Positions 1 through 9,964 of a stretch of DNA of 64,000 nt are shown here, in pieces. Positions within the stretch are counted from its first letter, which is position 1. Each line of letters begins with the position of its first letter. The translations under genes and the position numbers were made by a program. The notes under the pieces are model-generated. The model did no database searches and was not told the origin of the DNA. It saw only the letters and a list, made by a program, of their open reading frames with translations. The stretch covers positions 1-64,000 of the forward strand of contig JAJYQN010000097.1 of the NCBI GenBank assembly GCA_021794595.1, given 5' to 3'. The DNA is from Pseudomonadota bacterium (lineage in GTDB: Bacteria > Pseudomonadota > Gammaproteobacteria > Acidiferrobacterales > Acidiferrobacteraceae).

Positions 1-30
1 TAAGATGGTGTTCGGTTGGCATCGCGCCCC

Positions 31-63
31 CAAAATATAAAGCGCCCCGGTGGCAGGGCGCTT
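31..63 (-). terminator. Probable terminator downstream of the aminopeptidase gene
   Basis: On the minus strand an 8-bp stem, AAGCGCCC paired with GGGCGCTT (56-63 with 40-47), is followed by a T-rich run read through positions 41-31. It lies about 145 bases past the stop of the leftward aminopeptidase gene. The rest of 1-205 shows no gene. The only other thing seen there is the short string GCCCCCAAAAT occurring near 27 and again near 136. Confidence 0.5.
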
Positions 64-205
64 ATAAGAATAAGGATCGCGGCCGCCTGCGGCAGGGCGG
101 GCAGTCCGATCAAGCGGCGCATCTTACCCTGGCCGCCCCCCAAAATCTAGTGTCGGGGGCGATGCCTTGCCGCGGCCCGCTTGCTGGGTGTGGCCCGACT
201 CGTTC

Positions 206-1669
206 TCACCAGGTCCAGGCCGGGTCTAGGAGCAGGGCTAGGCTGAATCGGACTCCGAACCCGGTCGTGTCCGTCGGGATCGCGCCAAGCCCCCCTTTAT
301 GGCGGCCTGCAGACAGGTCCAGGTGGATCCAGGTCGGGTCATGCCGCAAGAAGCGCTTAAGGAACAGGGCCGCCAAAATGTGGTCGGCCTCTCCCTCCAG
401 CGTGCACTGCTTGGTGTCGGCGATATCGCTTTTCAGTTCGGTTGCGTAATCGTCCTCCAAGGGGAATGGCCAGACGCGTTCTCCGCTCTTTCGTCCGGCC
501 TCTATGAGCCGTTCGTGGAGCGCCGGTCGATTAGTGAATACCCCCGTCATGCGCGTACTCAAGGCGTATACGCAGGCCCCGGTCAAAGTTGCGTAATCAA
601 TGACCAGGCGGGGCTTGGCTTGGCAGGCCAGAGACAGCGTGTCGGCCAGGACCATGCGCCCTTCGGCATCGGTGTGGACAATTTCGATGGTTGTGCCGTT
701 GCTCGCGTGGACCACGTCGTTAGGGCGGTAACTGCGTGGCCCGATGGCGTTTTCCGCGATGGCGAGATAGCAATCCACGACAAACGGCACCTTCAGTTCG
801 GTCAACGCAAGCAGCGTGCCGAGGGCTACGGCACTGCCCTCCATGTCCTCGTGCATCCCAAACATGTGTCGCGCGGGCTTTATGTTGACGCCTCCGGTGT
901 CGAAGCAAACGCCCTTGCCTACGAGCGCCACCGGGGCCTTCGTGGCCTTCTTCGGGCTGTAACGCAAATGCGCGATGCCGCTCCCGACGGCCTCGGTTTG
1001 GGTAACGGCCAGGAACGCGCCGGCGCCCAGGGTCGCCAGGCGCTTTTCGTCGATAAACTGGAACCGCCAGCCCCATTGGGCGGCCAGTTTCTTGATGTGC
1101 TTCACATAGAGCCGCGGTGTGAGATAATTACCCGGCAATACCGATAGCGCTCGCGCAAGATGATTTCCGCGGGCGCCAGCGAGCAGTTCGGCGTGGTTCT
1201 TCTCGCCGCCATATACATCGATAGCGGTTAATGTTTCGATTCGGTCCTTTGCCTGGAAACGCGGCAGCGGCGCGCGTGCATAGACGCAGCTGACCAGGGC
1301 ATCGAGGGCCTGCCGTTGCGCATCGCCGGTAAGGCCGCCTACCAACAAGGCCGCTTTGCTGACGCCATCTTTAAACTGAGTCAATTTACGGCTCATTTCA
1401 AGCAGCGCAAATGGCGAGAGAGTGTCGTCGGCGAAGCCGACCGCAAGCGTAGTTCCGTCCTCGTCAGGGGCTTCTGTCGTGAAGGACGTACCGGCGCGCA
1501 CGGTCACGTTTTGCGCCTTCAGGCGTTTTGCGAGAAGGCCGCCAAACGGGGTTCTAGAGAGGCCGGAGAGGTCGCGGACTATGATGGCGATATGGCCGTA
1601 TTGGCTGGCCGCCTGTTTCGAGAACGGAGTTTTCAGGTAGCGCGTGCGAGGAGTACGAAATGTCATCAT
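206..1669 (-). CDS. Leucyl aminopeptidase family (M17) metallopeptidase
   Basis: Cytosolic two-metal aminopeptidase that removes N-terminal residues from peptides, used in protein turnover. The 487-residue protein has the M17 layout: a variable N-terminal half and a C-terminal catalytic half with the metal-binding stretch GKGVCFDTGG and the signature HTDAEGRMVLAD (the usual NTDAEGR with His for Asn). A longer reading frame runs up to 1756, but its first 29 residues do not look like the family. I prefer the ATG at 1669, directly followed by a second ATG. It is divergent from pdhA with about 130 bases between them. The assignment to M17 is firm; whether it is the PepA or a PepB-like subtype is not settled. 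Confidence 0.9.
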   Translation of the reverse strand: MMTFRTPRTRYLKTPFSKQAASQYGHIAIIVRDLSGLSRTPFGGLLAKRLKAQNVTVRAGTSFTTEAPDEDGTTLAVGFADDTLSPFALLEMSRKLTQFKDGVSKAALLVGGLTGDAQRQALDALVSCVYARAPLPRFQAKDRIETLTAIDVYGGEKNHAELLAGARGNHLARALSVLPGNYLTPRLYVKHIKKLAAQWGWRFQFIDEKRLATLGAGAFLAVTQTEAVGSGIAHLRYSPKKATKAPVALVGKGVCFDTGGVNIKPARHMFGMHEDMEGSAVALGTLLALTELKVPFVVDCYLAIAENAIGPRSYRPNDVVHASNGTTIEIVHTDAEGRMVLADTLSLACQAKPRLVIDYATLTGACVYALSTRMTGVFTNRPALHERLIEAGRKSGERVWPFPLEDDYATELKSDIADTKQCTLEGEADHILAALFLKRFLRHDPTWIHLDLSAGRHKGGLGAIPTDTTGFGVRFSLALLLDPAWTW

Positions 1670-1798
1670 GGCCTTTGCCTTGACCTCTACTCGTAAAAAC
1701 CTGATCATACCCCCGCGCTTGGGCCCGGCGCACGGGTCTTTGCACGCCTCGGGCACGCCTCGGGTTTAGACACTCAACTATTTTGGTCCAGGATTGAA

Positions 1799-2812
1799 AT
1801 GAAGGCTGACGATCAGAAGCGACTGTTACGCGAAATGATTTTTTACCGCCGATTCGAGGAGCGGTCCTTCGAGGCGTATATGGAGCGGAAGATCGGGGGC
1901 TTTCTCCATCTCTACTCTGGACAGGAGGCGGTCGCGACTGGGGTCTTGGAGAAGGCGCGCTGTGGTCACGACTACGTGATCACCGGATACCGTGACCATG
2001 TCCACGCCCTAAAGGCCGGGGCGCCCCCGCGCGAGGTCATGGCCGAGCTTTATGGGAAGGTCACCGGTTCGAGCCGCGGACGGGGCGGTTCTATGCATAT
2101 TTTCGATCCGTCGGTGAATTTCATGGGCGGCTACGCGCTTGTGGGTCAGCCGTTCCCGCTCGCCGCGGGCTTGGCCCTTGCCGCCAAGCACAAAGGCACG
2201 GACCAGATCGCGATCTGTTTTCTGGGTGATGGCGCAAATAATCAGGGAACGTTTCACGAGACGCTCAATATGGCCTCTTTGTGGAAGTTGCCCGTTCTTT
2301 TTGTGTGTGAGAATAATCTCTATGCTATCGGCACCCGGATCGACCGGTCTTCAGCGGTGATCGATCAGTACAAGCGCGTTGGGGCCTATAACATCCCGAG
2401 TAGCCAGCACGACGGTCAGGATATTGATGTGGTGATGGCCGCCGCGCGCACGGCGATCGATCACGTCCGAGGGGGCTCAGGCCCTTATTTCATCGAGTTT
2501 ATGACCTATCGCCAGCGCGGCCATTCGATGTCCGATTCCAACGCCTATCGTTCCAAAGAGGAAGAGCGGCAATGGGCTGAACGGGACCCGATAAAGATCT
2601 ATGGCGACCGCTTAAAGAAAGCCGGGATCCTGACCGACAAAGACATTGCCGATCTCGAGAAGTCGGTCCTTGATGAGATCGAAAACGAAGTGGTGCGTTT
2701 TGCCGAAGAGAGTCCGGAGCCGCGTGTGGAAGATTTGAACAAATATTGTTTGGACGACCAACCCAACCCGCAATGGATCGGACCGCTGGTCCAAGGTGAT
2801 CAGCATGGCTGA
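1799..2812 (+). CDS. pdhA: Pyruvate dehydrogenase E1 component, alpha subunit
   Basis: Thiamine-diphosphate-dependent decarboxylase subunit that, with E1 beta, decarboxylates pyruvate and reductively acetylates the E2 lipoyl arm. The 337-residue length fits the alpha2beta2 type E1. The ThDP/Mg motif begins GDGANNQG and ends in the following CENN. The HxxRxRG-like stretch YRQRGHSMSD near the C-terminus matches the alpha-subunit phosphorylation-loop region. First gene of pdhA-pdhB-E2/E3-argG; its stop overlaps the start of pdhB by 8 bases (ATGGCTGA), so the two subunits are likely translationally coupled. The substrate could in principle be another 2-oxoacid, but pyruvate is most likely from family similarity. 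Confidence 0.93.
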   Translation: MKADDQKRLLREMIFYRRFEERSFEAYMERKIGGFLHLYSGQEAVATGVLEKARCGHDYVITGYRDHVHALKAGAPPREVMAELYGKVTGSSRGRGGSMHIFDPSVNFMGGYALVGQPFPLAAGLALAAKHKGTDQIAICFLGDGANNQGTFHETLNMASLWKLPVLFVCENNLYAIGTRIDRSSAVIDQYKRVGAYNIPSSQHDGQDIDVVMAAARTAIDHVRGGSGPYFIEFMTYRQRGHSMSDSNAYRSKEEERQWAERDPIKIYGDRLKKAGILTDKDIADLEKSVLDEIENEVVRFAEESPEPRVEDLNKYCLDDQPNPQWIGPLVQGDQHG

Positions 2813-3785
2813 TATGGCATATTGGGAGGCGATACGGCGCGCGCATGATGAGGAATTGGCGCACGATCGCATGGTTATTGCGATGGGCGAAGACATCGGG
2901 GTGGCTGGCGGAACATATAAGGCGACTTCGGGCCTTTACCAAAAATATGGCGCGGAGCGCATCATCGACACGCCGATTTCCGAGAATTCCTACACCGGCA
3001 TAGGCATCGGGGCGTCGATGGCGGGCCTCCGACCCATTATCGAGATCATGTCGATCAATTTCGCCTTGCTGGCGCTGGATACATTGATCAATGCCGCCGC
3101 CAAGATTCGCTACATGTCGGGAGGCCGCGCCTCCTGTCCGATCGTGATGCGTACGCCCGGTGGAACAGCCCATCAGTTAGCAGCTCAGCATTCGGCGAGG
3201 CTTGCGCGCATGTTCATGAGTACCCCGGGACTTCGCGTCGTCACACCGCGCGGGCCTCTCGATGCCTATGGGATGCTGAAATCGGCGGTGCGGTGCAACG
3301 ACCCGGTTATCATCATCGAGCACGAGAGCATGTATAACATGCGCGGCGAAGTGCCGGATGAGGAGTCGTTTAGGCCCTTGGAGGGCGCGGAAATCGTGCG
3401 TGCCGGGACCGATGTGACCCTGATTGGCTACAATTATAGTGTCCATTTGTGTCTAGCCGCAGCCGATAAGCTCGCGTCCATGGGGCTGTCCGCCGAGGTC
3501 TTGGATCTCAGGGCCTTAAGGCCCATAGACCGCGATACCATACGCCGGTCTGTGGAAAAGACGCACAAGGTCGTCATTGCCGAGGAGGATGAGGCGGCGG
3601 TGGGCGTGGGGGCGGAAATCATATCAGTGATTATCGAAGAGTGTTTTTTTGCTCTCGATGCTCAGCCGGTGCGCGTACATGCGGCCGATGTCCCGGTCCC
3701 CTATAATCGTCTTCTCGAGAAGGCTGCTATTCCGAATGCTGATGATGTGCTGGCAGCGGCACTCAAGGTCCTGGGCCGCGTTTAG
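2805..3785 (+). CDS. pdhB: Pyruvate dehydrogenase E1 component, beta subunit
   Basis: Partner of pdhA in the E1 heterotetramer; it binds the ThDP pyrimidine side and docks E1 onto E2. The 326 residues show the beta-subunit pattern: an early GEDIG motif, the TPISE stretch, the RTPGG segment and a C-terminal transketolase-like domain ending with the VPVPYN motif. An ATG lies 9 bases upstream at 2796, but the ATG at 2805 has the better-placed AAGGTGAT ribosome-binding site and gives the N-terminus MADMAYWEAI typical of the family. 48 bases separate its stop from the fused E2-E3 gene, so all three enzyme components are likely made from one message. Confidence 0.93.
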   Translation: MADMAYWEAIRRAHDEELAHDRMVIAMGEDIGVAGGTYKATSGLYQKYGAERIIDTPISENSYTGIGIGASMAGLRPIIEIMSINFALLALDTLINAAAKIRYMSGGRASCPIVMRTPGGTAHQLAAQHSARLARMFMSTPGLRVVTPRGPLDAYGMLKSAVRCNDPVIIIEHESMYNMRGEVPDEESFRPLEGAEIVRAGTDVTLIGYNYSVHLCLAAADKLASMGLSAEVLDLRALRPIDRDTIRRSVEKTHKVVIAEEDEAAVGVGAEIISVIIEECFFALDAQPVRVHAADVPVPYNRLLEKAAIPNADDVLAAALKVLGRV

Positions 3786-3833
3786 CCGCTTGACCCGACC
3801 TCCACTTTAGCCAAATTTTAGGATCAGCCCATT

Positions 3834-6800
3834 ATGGCCGAACCGTTCCTCATCAAGATGCCGCAACTCTCAGATACGATGTCGGAGGGCACGCTCGTGT
3901 CGTGGGAAAAGGCGGTGGGTGACTTTATCGCCCGTGGCACGGTCGTGGCTACGGTCGAGACCGATAAGGCGATCATGGACGTCGAGGTGTTTCGGGAAGG
4001 GTACTTGTCGGGACCGCTCGCAGCGCTTGGGGTCGCGATCCCCGTCGGTGCTCCCATTGCGGTCTTGGTCGCCGACGCCAAGGCGGTGGCGACCGGTGAA
4101 CAGGCCCCGGCGGCAGCCGTGGTGGCCGAAGCGTCCCCAGACAGCGTTACTCCGGTGGGCCAGGCGATCAAGATGCCGCAACTCTCAGATACAATGTCGG
4201 AAGGCACGCTCGTGTCGTGGGAAAAGGCGGTGGGCGACTTTATCGCCCGTGGCACGGTCGTGGCTACGGTCGAGACCGATAAGGCGATCATGGACGTCGA
4301 GGTGTTTCGGGAAGGGTACTTGTCGGGCCCTCAGGCCGCCGTGGGACAAGTCGTTCCAGTCGGCGGACCCATCGCTTATCTGGTAGCCACGGCCCAGGAA
4401 GTGGCAGGTGGCGACATACCCAAGGCGCCAGCCGCTTTGGTCGCGAAACCAGTTCCGCCCACGAGCCCCGTGCCGTCCGGCAGCGCTCAACCCAAAACTC
4501 GGGCGCCGGCCATGCCTCACGGGGCCACACCGGCTCCGCGTCCCCAGAAGGTGGCCGCGACCCCTTACGCCCGGCAATTGGCCGGGGCCCATGGCATCGA
4601 CATCAATAGCCTATCGGGTACCGGGCCCAGCGGGCGGATTCTCGGCGCCGATGTCGTGGGCGCTGGCGGCGGCCCGCGCGTATCGGCTAAACGCGTCTTC
4701 CAGGTAGCTGGCTCCGGGCGTCCCATGGACAGCATGGAAAAGGCCGTGAGCCAGAATATGGAGTATTCGCTCTCCATGCCGCTTTTCCGGGTCACGATCC
4801 ATGTGCAGCCTGAGCGTCTGGCGGCCACCGCCAAGGAACGCAAGGTGTCTTTGACGGTATTGTTGGCGGCCGCGGCGGCCCGGGCAGTGGTGCGTCACCC
4901 GCGCGTGAACTCCGTCTACCAACATGAAGATCGCATCGTTGAGCGGACGCAAATCGACGTCGGTTTGGCGGTAGAGACCGAAGGCATGGGGCTTGTGGTC
5001 CCCGTGCTTCGCGATGTCCCGAACCGGAGCATCGAAGACCTCAATGCCCAATGGAAGGATTTGGTTGGCCGGGCGCGGTTGAAGCGCCTCAAGCCTGAGG
5101 AATACTCGAACCCGACCTTTACCATCTCCAATATGGGGATGCTGGGAGTGACTCAGTTCGACGCCATCCCGGTGCCCGGCACCTCGGCGATTTTTGCGAT
5201 TGCCAGTACTCAACCGCAGGGCATGCCGGTGACCGTGACGGCTGATCACCGTATCGTGAACGGGGCCGAGGCGGCTAAGTTCCTCAATACCTTTAAGGGT
5301 CTGGTCGAGGATCCGGCGTGGCTTTCCGGGAAGGCTTCGACAGTGAAGGCGGCGACGGTTTCAGCTACGCGGCCGAACGCCGCGCGGGCGAGCGAGTCGG
5401 CACCGGTCGATACCAGCCATTATGATTGTGATGTTCTCATTATCGGCGGCGGTCCGGGCGGTGAGGATTGTGCCCGGGAACTCGCGGATCACGGCAAACG
5501 CGTCATCATGGTGAACGATGCGCCGTTGCCGGGAGGCGAGTGCCTGTGGCGCGGATGTATTCCCTCCAAGGCCTGGCGGGCGGCGGCCGACCGCATGCGT
5601 GATCGCAGCCACGACAGCGGCTTGGGCGTATTGAACACTGCGGCCCCGACGCTCAACTGGGCGAAGCTCGACCGGATGCGTAAGCGTGTTCTCGAGACGC
5701 GCGGCGACATGGCGATGAAGACCGACAAGGGCGTTCGCATCGATGTCCGCCAAGGTTTTGGGTATTTTGATTCGGATCATAGCGCGATCGTGGTAAAGAG
5801 CGACGCGACCAATCTGTACGAGCGCCGAGCCGCGAAGGCCGGTGTTGCCGGAAAGCGCATCACCTTCGGGAGTGCTGTGATTGCGACCGGAGCCCCGCCC
5901 TTTGTCCCGCCCATAGCGGGTGCCGACGAAGAGGGCGTTCTCACCTCCGATACGGTGTGGAATTTGAAGGCCCCTCCCAAGCGCCTTGTGATTGTGGGCG
6001 CGGGCGCGATTGGTCTCGAGATGGCTCAGATCTTCGCGGATTTCGGGACCAAGGTCATAGTTCTCGAGGCGCGCGACCGGGTCTTGCCGGAGGTCGAAAA
6101 GGAGGTTGCGGCCCAGCTCGCGCTGCTATTGGCCGAAGAAAAGCGGCTCACCATAGTGACGTCGGCATCGGTACAGAAGATCGGCGGCGGCATAGGCGCG
6201 ATGTCGGTGAGCTATGTGGTCGACGGCGCCCAGCGCGTGGCCAAGACGGATTATGTCCTCATGGCGACCGGCAAGCGTCCGGTCACGGAGCCCCTGGCCT
6301 TGGCCCGGGCGGGCGTAAAGGTGGATCGCGGGGCGATTGTGGTCGACGCGCAGGGCCGTACCAGCGTACCGCACATCTTTGCGGTCGGCGATGTGGTTGG
6401 TGGCTATATGCTGGCGCACACCGCGGGCCATCAGGGGCGGGTAGCCGCCCAGACCATCCTTGGACATCAGGCGGCCTATGAGGAAGCCAAGGATTGCGGG
6501 GTGATCTTCACTCGCCCCCAGGCCGCATTTGTCGGTCTGACCGCCGATCAGGCGCGCGAGCGTGGTCTCGATCCGGCCGAGATCAAGGTACCATTCTCTA
6601 TAGACGCCAAAGCAATGATGACCGGCGAGACCGCTGGTTTCATCAAGATCGTGGCCGATAAGGTGACGCATCGGATCGTGGGCGTGCATTTTCTGGCCGA
6701 CCATGCCGATACCCTGATCGGGGCCGCCGTGCTCATGGTCAGTGCCGATCTGACGCTTGAACAGGTGGGCTCTGCCATTCACCCGCACCCGACGCAAACC

Positions 6801-6878
6801 GAGCTTTTCGGCGATTTGGCGCGACGGCTCTTGGCGCGCTTAAGGCGTACGGCCCGTACCCCAGTTCCAGGTGGTTAA
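3834..6878 (+). CDS. Fused dihydrolipoamide acetyltransferase (E2) and dihydrolipoamide dehydrogenase (E3)
   Basis: One 1014-residue chain holds two enzymes normally made separately. In order: lipoyl domain 1 (about 4-80, lipoyl-Lys45 in ETDKAIMDV), lipoyl domain 2 (about 112-186, Lys150), a Pro/Ala linker, a peripheral-subunit-binding domain (about 243-277), the acyltransferase domain (about 298-500), a short linker, then a complete FAD/NAD disulfide oxidoreductase (about 530-1005). E3 marks are the GGGPGG dinucleotide fold at 538, the redox pair Cys570/Cys575 in CLWRGC and the C-terminal HPHPTQTE base motif. The acyltransferase motif HxxxDG reads HRIVNG (His472, Asn476). A stray E3 gene is not needed nearby because E3 is built in. 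RBS for argG lies inside the end of this gene. Confidence 0.93.
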   Translation: MAEPFLIKMPQLSDTMSEGTLVSWEKAVGDFIARGTVVATVETDKAIMDVEVFREGYLSGPLAALGVAIPVGAPIAVLVADAKAVATGEQAPAAAVVAEASPDSVTPVGQAIKMPQLSDTMSEGTLVSWEKAVGDFIARGTVVATVETDKAIMDVEVFREGYLSGPQAAVGQVVPVGGPIAYLVATAQEVAGGDIPKAPAALVAKPVPPTSPVPSGSAQPKTRAPAMPHGATPAPRPQKVAATPYARQLAGAHGIDINSLSGTGPSGRILGADVVGAGGGPRVSAKRVFQVAGSGRPMDSMEKAVSQNMEYSLSMPLFRVTIHVQPERLAATAKERKVSLTVLLAAAAARAVVRHPRVNSVYQHEDRIVERTQIDVGLAVETEGMGLVVPVLRDVPNRSIEDLNAQWKDLVGRARLKRLKPEEYSNPTFTISNMGMLGVTQFDAIPVPGTSAIFAIASTQPQGMPVTVTADHRIVNGAEAAKFLNTFKGLVEDPAWLSGKASTVKAATVSATRPNAARASESAPVDTSHYDCDVLIIGGGPGGEDCARELADHGKRVIMVNDAPLPGGECLWRGCIPSKAWRAAADRMRDRSHDSGLGVLNTAAPTLNWAKLDRMRKRVLETRGDMAMKTDKGVRIDVRQGFGYFDSDHSAIVVKSDATNLYERRAAKAGVAGKRITFGSAVIATGAPPFVPPIAGADEEGVLTSDTVWNLKAPPKRLVIVGAGAIGLEMAQIFADFGTKVIVLEARDRVLPEVEKEVAAQLALLLAEEKRLTIVTSASVQKIGGGIGAMSVSYVVDGAQRVAKTDYVLMATGKRPVTEPLALARAGVKVDRGAIVVDAQGRTSVPHIFAVGDVVGGYMLAHTAGHQGRVAAQTILGHQAAYEEAKDCGVIFTRPQAAFVGLTADQARERGLDPAEIKVPFSIDAKAMMTGETAGFIKIVADKVTHRIVGVHFLADHADTLIGAAVLMVSADLTLEQVGSAIHPHPTQTELFGDLARRLLARLRRTARTPVPGG
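3852..4012 (+). repeat. Lipoyl-domain coding repeat, copy 1
   Basis: This 161-base stretch encodes most of the first lipoyl domain. It recurs at 4167-4327, exactly 315 bases downstream, with only three single-base differences (all silent). DNA-level identity this high between domains of one gene indicates a recent tandem duplication or continuing gene conversion. Confidence 0.95.
4167..4327 (+). repeat. Lipoyl-domain coding repeat, copy 2
   Basis: Second copy of the 161-base lipoyl-domain repeat (see 3852-4012). The bases flanking both copies, including the interdomain linker, are not similar. The unit of homogenisation is therefore the lipoyl hairpin itself. Confidence 0.95.
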
Positions 6879-6882
6879 GTCT

Positions 6883-8103
6883 ATGGCGCATGTCAAAAAA
6901 GTTGTGTTGGCCTATTCCGGTGGCCTCGATACCTCGGTCATTTTGCAGTGGCTGATCGAGCAGTATGGCTGCGAGGTTGTGACCTTTACTGCCGATATCG
7001 GACAGGGTGAGGAGCTCGAGCCGGCCCGCGAGAAGGCGACCAAGGCCGGCGTCCGGGAGATCTTTATAGATGACCTCAAGGAAGAATTTGTTCGGGACTT
7101 TGTTTTTCCCATGTTCCGGGCCAACGCACTCTATGAGGGCGAATATCTGTTGGGCACGTCCATTGCGCGACCGCTGATTGCGAAGCGGCAGATCGAGATT
7201 GCCCAGATGACGGGCGCCGACGCGGTGGCCCACGGCGCGACCGGTAAGGGCAACGACCAAGTGCGTTTCGAGTTGGGTTATTACGCCCTCAATCCCGATA
7301 TCCATGTGATAGCACCCTGGCGCGAATGGGATCTGACGTCACGTGAGCGCTTACTCTCTTATGCCGAGAGCCATGGCATTTCGGTGGAACATAAGCGCAA
7401 GGGCGCCTCGCCCTACTCCATGGACGCCAATCTTTTGCACATCTCCTACGAGGGCGGTGTTCTGGAAGACCCCTGGCGGGAACCTGAGGCCACCATGTGG
7501 CGATGGACCCGCGCCCCCGAGGAGGCCCCGGATCAGCCCGAGTGGCTCGAGTTGACCTTTACCCGCGGGGATGTGACGGGAATCGACGGCACCCCGATGA
7601 CGCCGGCCCGCGTTCTCGCGAGACTGAACGAGGTCGGAGGACGGCACGGGATTGGCCGTTTGGACTTGGTTGAGAATCGCTATGTCGGGATCAAGTCCCG
7701 GGGTTGCTATGAAACCCCTGGGGGGACCATCTTATTGCGGGCCCACCGCGCCATGGAGTCGCTGACCTTGGACCGCGAGGTGGCGCACTTAAAAGATGAC
7801 CTCATGCCTCGTTACGCGGCCCTTATCTATAACGGCTATTGGTGGAGTCCGGAGCGCGAACTATTGCAGCAAGCTATTGATAGTTCACAGAAAACCGTCA
7901 ATGGCCGGGTGCGGGTCAAGCTCTTTAAGGGGCAGGTGACGGTGGTCGGCCGCGAGTCGCTGAGCGACTCGCTCTTTGATCCGGCCATCGCCACATTCGA
8001 GGATGACGGCGGGCGCTATAATCAGGCGGACGCGAGCGGTTTTATCCGGCTCACGGCCCTTCGGTTGCGGACCGCCGCTCGGCTGCAGAATCGGGATAAG
8101 TAG
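6883..8103 (+). CDS. argG: Argininosuccinate synthase
   Basis: Joins citrulline and aspartate with ATP to give argininosuccinate, the penultimate step of arginine synthesis. The 406-residue protein opens with the PP-loop YSGGLDTS and keeps [13 protein letters not shown], the citrulline/aspartate site region, as in the roughly 400-residue family. The frame is open from 6871, but the ATG at 6883 has an AGGTGG site 8 bases upstream and gives the typical [14 protein letters not shown] start. It begins 4 bases after the E2-E3 stop, so it is probably cotranscribed with the pyruvate dehydrogenase genes. A short GCCCTTTAGGGC palindrome follows its stop. Confidence 0.97.
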   Translation: MAHVKKVVLAYSGGLDTSVILQWLIEQYGCEVVTFTADIGQGEELEPAREKATKAGVREIFIDDLKEEFVRDFVFPMFRANALYEGEYLLGTSIARPLIAKRQIEIAQMTGADAVAHGATGKGNDQVRFELGYYALNPDIHVIAPWREWDLTSRERLLSYAESHGISVEHKRKGASPYSMDANLLHISYEGGVLEDPWREPEATMWRWTRAPEEAPDQPEWLELTFTRGDVTGIDGTPMTPARVLARLNEVGGRHGIGRLDLVENRYVGIKSRGCYETPGGTILLRAHRAMESLTLDREVAHLKDDLMPRYAALIYNGYWWSPERELLQQAIDSSQKTVNGRVRVKLFKGQVTVVGRESLSDSLFDPAIATFEDDGGRYNQADASGFIRLTALRLRTAARLQNRDK

Positions 8104-8170
8104 GCCCTTTAGGGCTCGACCGTCTGGCATAGACATTGCAGGTATTTCCCTCGACCAGGGGAGGACGAGG

Positions 8171-9964
8171 GTGGGAGCGGAAGCAGACAGCGGCACGCGA
8201 GTCAGTGCACAGGAAGCGTCCGAAGGGCGGTCCTTGTATCGAGCCCAGGTGCGCCTGCTTTACGAGAACCTGCGCCCCGGCCTCTTCGTCACGTGTTTGA
8301 ATGCCGCGATCCTGAGCGTGATCGAATGGAACGCGGTATCCCGGGCCCGGCTCTTAGTATGGCTTGGGTTCATGGCGCTCATGACCGCGGGGCGCTACTT
8401 TCTGACCGGCCGCTACCAAAAACAGGGCCCGGATGCGGATCCGATTCTCTGGGGCCGGTACTATGCGGCCGCCACCGCAACCGCGGGTTTTGGCTGGGGC
8501 ATGGCCGCGTTGCTGTTCTTCCCAGTCGCCCTGCTTCCCCAGATCTTCCTGTTTTTCATGCTGACAGTCATGACGACTGCGGCTGTGGTGACGTTTGCGA
8601 CGGTCTTTCGGATAGCGCTTTTATTTGTGATTCCAACGCTTGCGCCGCTCGCCGTGCGGCTTGCCCTTTTGGGGGGCAATGTCCATCACGCCATGGCAGT
8701 CGTGGCGGTCTTGTTTGTTGCTGTGATGTTACTCACCGCCAAACGCATGGAAAGGACGATTGCCGCCTCCCTCAGTCTCCGCTTCGAGAACCAGGATCTT
8801 ATTAGCCGCCTAGAGGAGGAGAAGGCGGCCATCCATCGGCTGAACGGCGATTTGACGCGCGAGGTCGCCGCGCGTACCTGTATGACCGAGGACCTGAAGG
8901 AACGCGAAGGCTATTTGCGCGCGGTACTGGAGAATGTCGAGGAGGGTATCGTCACCATCGATCAGCAGGGCGCCCTTTTTTCCTTGAATCGCGAGGCGCT
9001 CCGGATCTTTGGTTATCGTGAGGAAGAACTGCTCGGGCATCACTTCTCTTGTCTTGTGCCGTTAGCGGAGCGCGCCGAGTACTCGCGGTTTCTTGAAGGG
9101 CAGGTGGAGCGCCCCGGGAGCCGTATGAGCGGCTTAGGGCTGCAGGTCAATGGTTTACGCGCCGATGGGACAGTTTTCCCCATGGAGTTGGGCTTAAGTG
9201 CCATGACTGTAGGCCGGGAGCGCCGTTTCATTGCCATTACCCGCGATATCAGCGCGCGCAAACGAACCGAGCGGCTAAAGAGCGATTTGATCGCGACCTT
9301 GAGTCACGAGTTGAGGACGCCGCTGACCTCGGCGCTCGGCTCTCTTGGCCTGCTGGCCGAGGCGGTGGGACCGAAGCTGAGCGGCGAAAACGAGCGGCTT
9401 TTGGCCATTGCCCGCAGCAACCTTGACCGCTTGGTACGGTCGGTCAACGAAGTTCTCGACGTTGACCATCGGCAATTGATAGACGTCAAGTTCGCCCCGC
9501 GCCCGGTTTCGCTGACTGAGCTTCTGCGGGACGCGGTTGCGGCCGATGCCGATTATGCTCATGGCCGCCATGTGCGCCTAGCCTTTGATCCCTACTCCCC
9601 GCCGGTTTTCGTGAACGGCGACAAGTCCTTGCTGTTGCGCGCTTTAAGTCATGTCGTCACAAACGCAATCCACCTCTCGCCGCCCCACAGTACCGTCGAG
9701 CTGTCGGTCGTAAACGAGGGAGGGCAGGGCGTCGTTTCGATTCGCGATTGTGGGACCGCGGTCCCCATTGAGGCGCGCCCCTGCCTTTTTGATGCCTCGG
9801 CCAACCTCTCGTCTTTCGGGATCGTGGCGCCGCGCGGGCTCTGCACGGCGCGCATCATTATCGAAAAGCACGGAGGGTCGGTAGGCTACGAGCCGCGGGA
9901 AGCGGGCGGGTCCCACTTCTTTTTTCGCCTACCCCTGTTTGCTAAAGCCGCAGGGTCAATTTAA
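8171..9964 (+). CDS. Membrane-anchored PAS-domain sensor histidine kinase with a divergent ATP-binding domain
   Basis: About 597 residues from a GTG start preceded by a strong AGGGGAGGA site; the frame extends further upstream inside argG but without support. Around five or six hydrophobic segments fill the first 200 residues, then a short coiled coil, a PAS domain with a following ISARKRTE-type PAC end, a HisKA domain (SHELRTPLTS, the phosphorylated His) and a HATPase domain. The N box (TNAIHLSP) is present, but the G1 box reads DCGTAVP rather than DxGxG and the G2 box keeps only APRGLCTAR. ATP binding may be weak or altered. No response regulator is adjacent, so the signal and target are unknown. 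Its 3' end overlaps the convergent GNAT gene by 23 bases. Confidence 0.85.
   Translation: MGAEADSGTRVSAQEASEGRSLYRAQVRLLYENLRPGLFVTCLNAAILSVIEWNAVSRARLLVWLGFMALMTAGRYFLTGRYQKQGPDADPILWGRYYAAATATAGFGWGMAALLFFPVALLPQIFLFFMLTVMTTAAVVTFATVFRIALLFVIPTLAPLAVRLALLGGNVHHAMAVVAVLFVAVMLLTAKRMERTIAASLSLRFENQDLISRLEEEKAAIHRLNGDLTREVAARTCMTEDLKEREGYLRAVLENVEEGIVTIDQQGALFSLNREALRIFGYREEELLGHHFSCLVPLAERAEYSRFLEGQVERPGSRMSGLGLQVNGLRADGTVFPMELGLSAMTVGRERRFIAITRDISARKRTERLKSDLIATLSHELRTPLTSALGSLGLLAEAVGPKLSGENERLLAIARSNLDRLVRSVNEVLDVDHRQLIDVKFAPRPVSLTELLRDAVAADADYAHGRHVRLAFDPYSPPVFVNGDKSLLLRALSHVVTNAIHLSPPHSTVELSVVNEGGQGVVSIRDCGTAVPIEARPCLFDASANLSSFGIVAPRGLCTARIIIEKHGGSVGYEPREAGGSHFFFRLPLFAKAAGSI

Noticed and set aside
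1-205. Possible tRNA or small RNA at the left edge
   Set aside because: No T-loop (GTTCRA) or acceptor pairing was found; only the terminator hairpin is supported.
299-1147. Long plus-strand open frame opposite the aminopeptidase gene
   Set aside because: It is antisense to a clear M17 peptidase, has no recognisable domain and reflects GC-rich codon bias.
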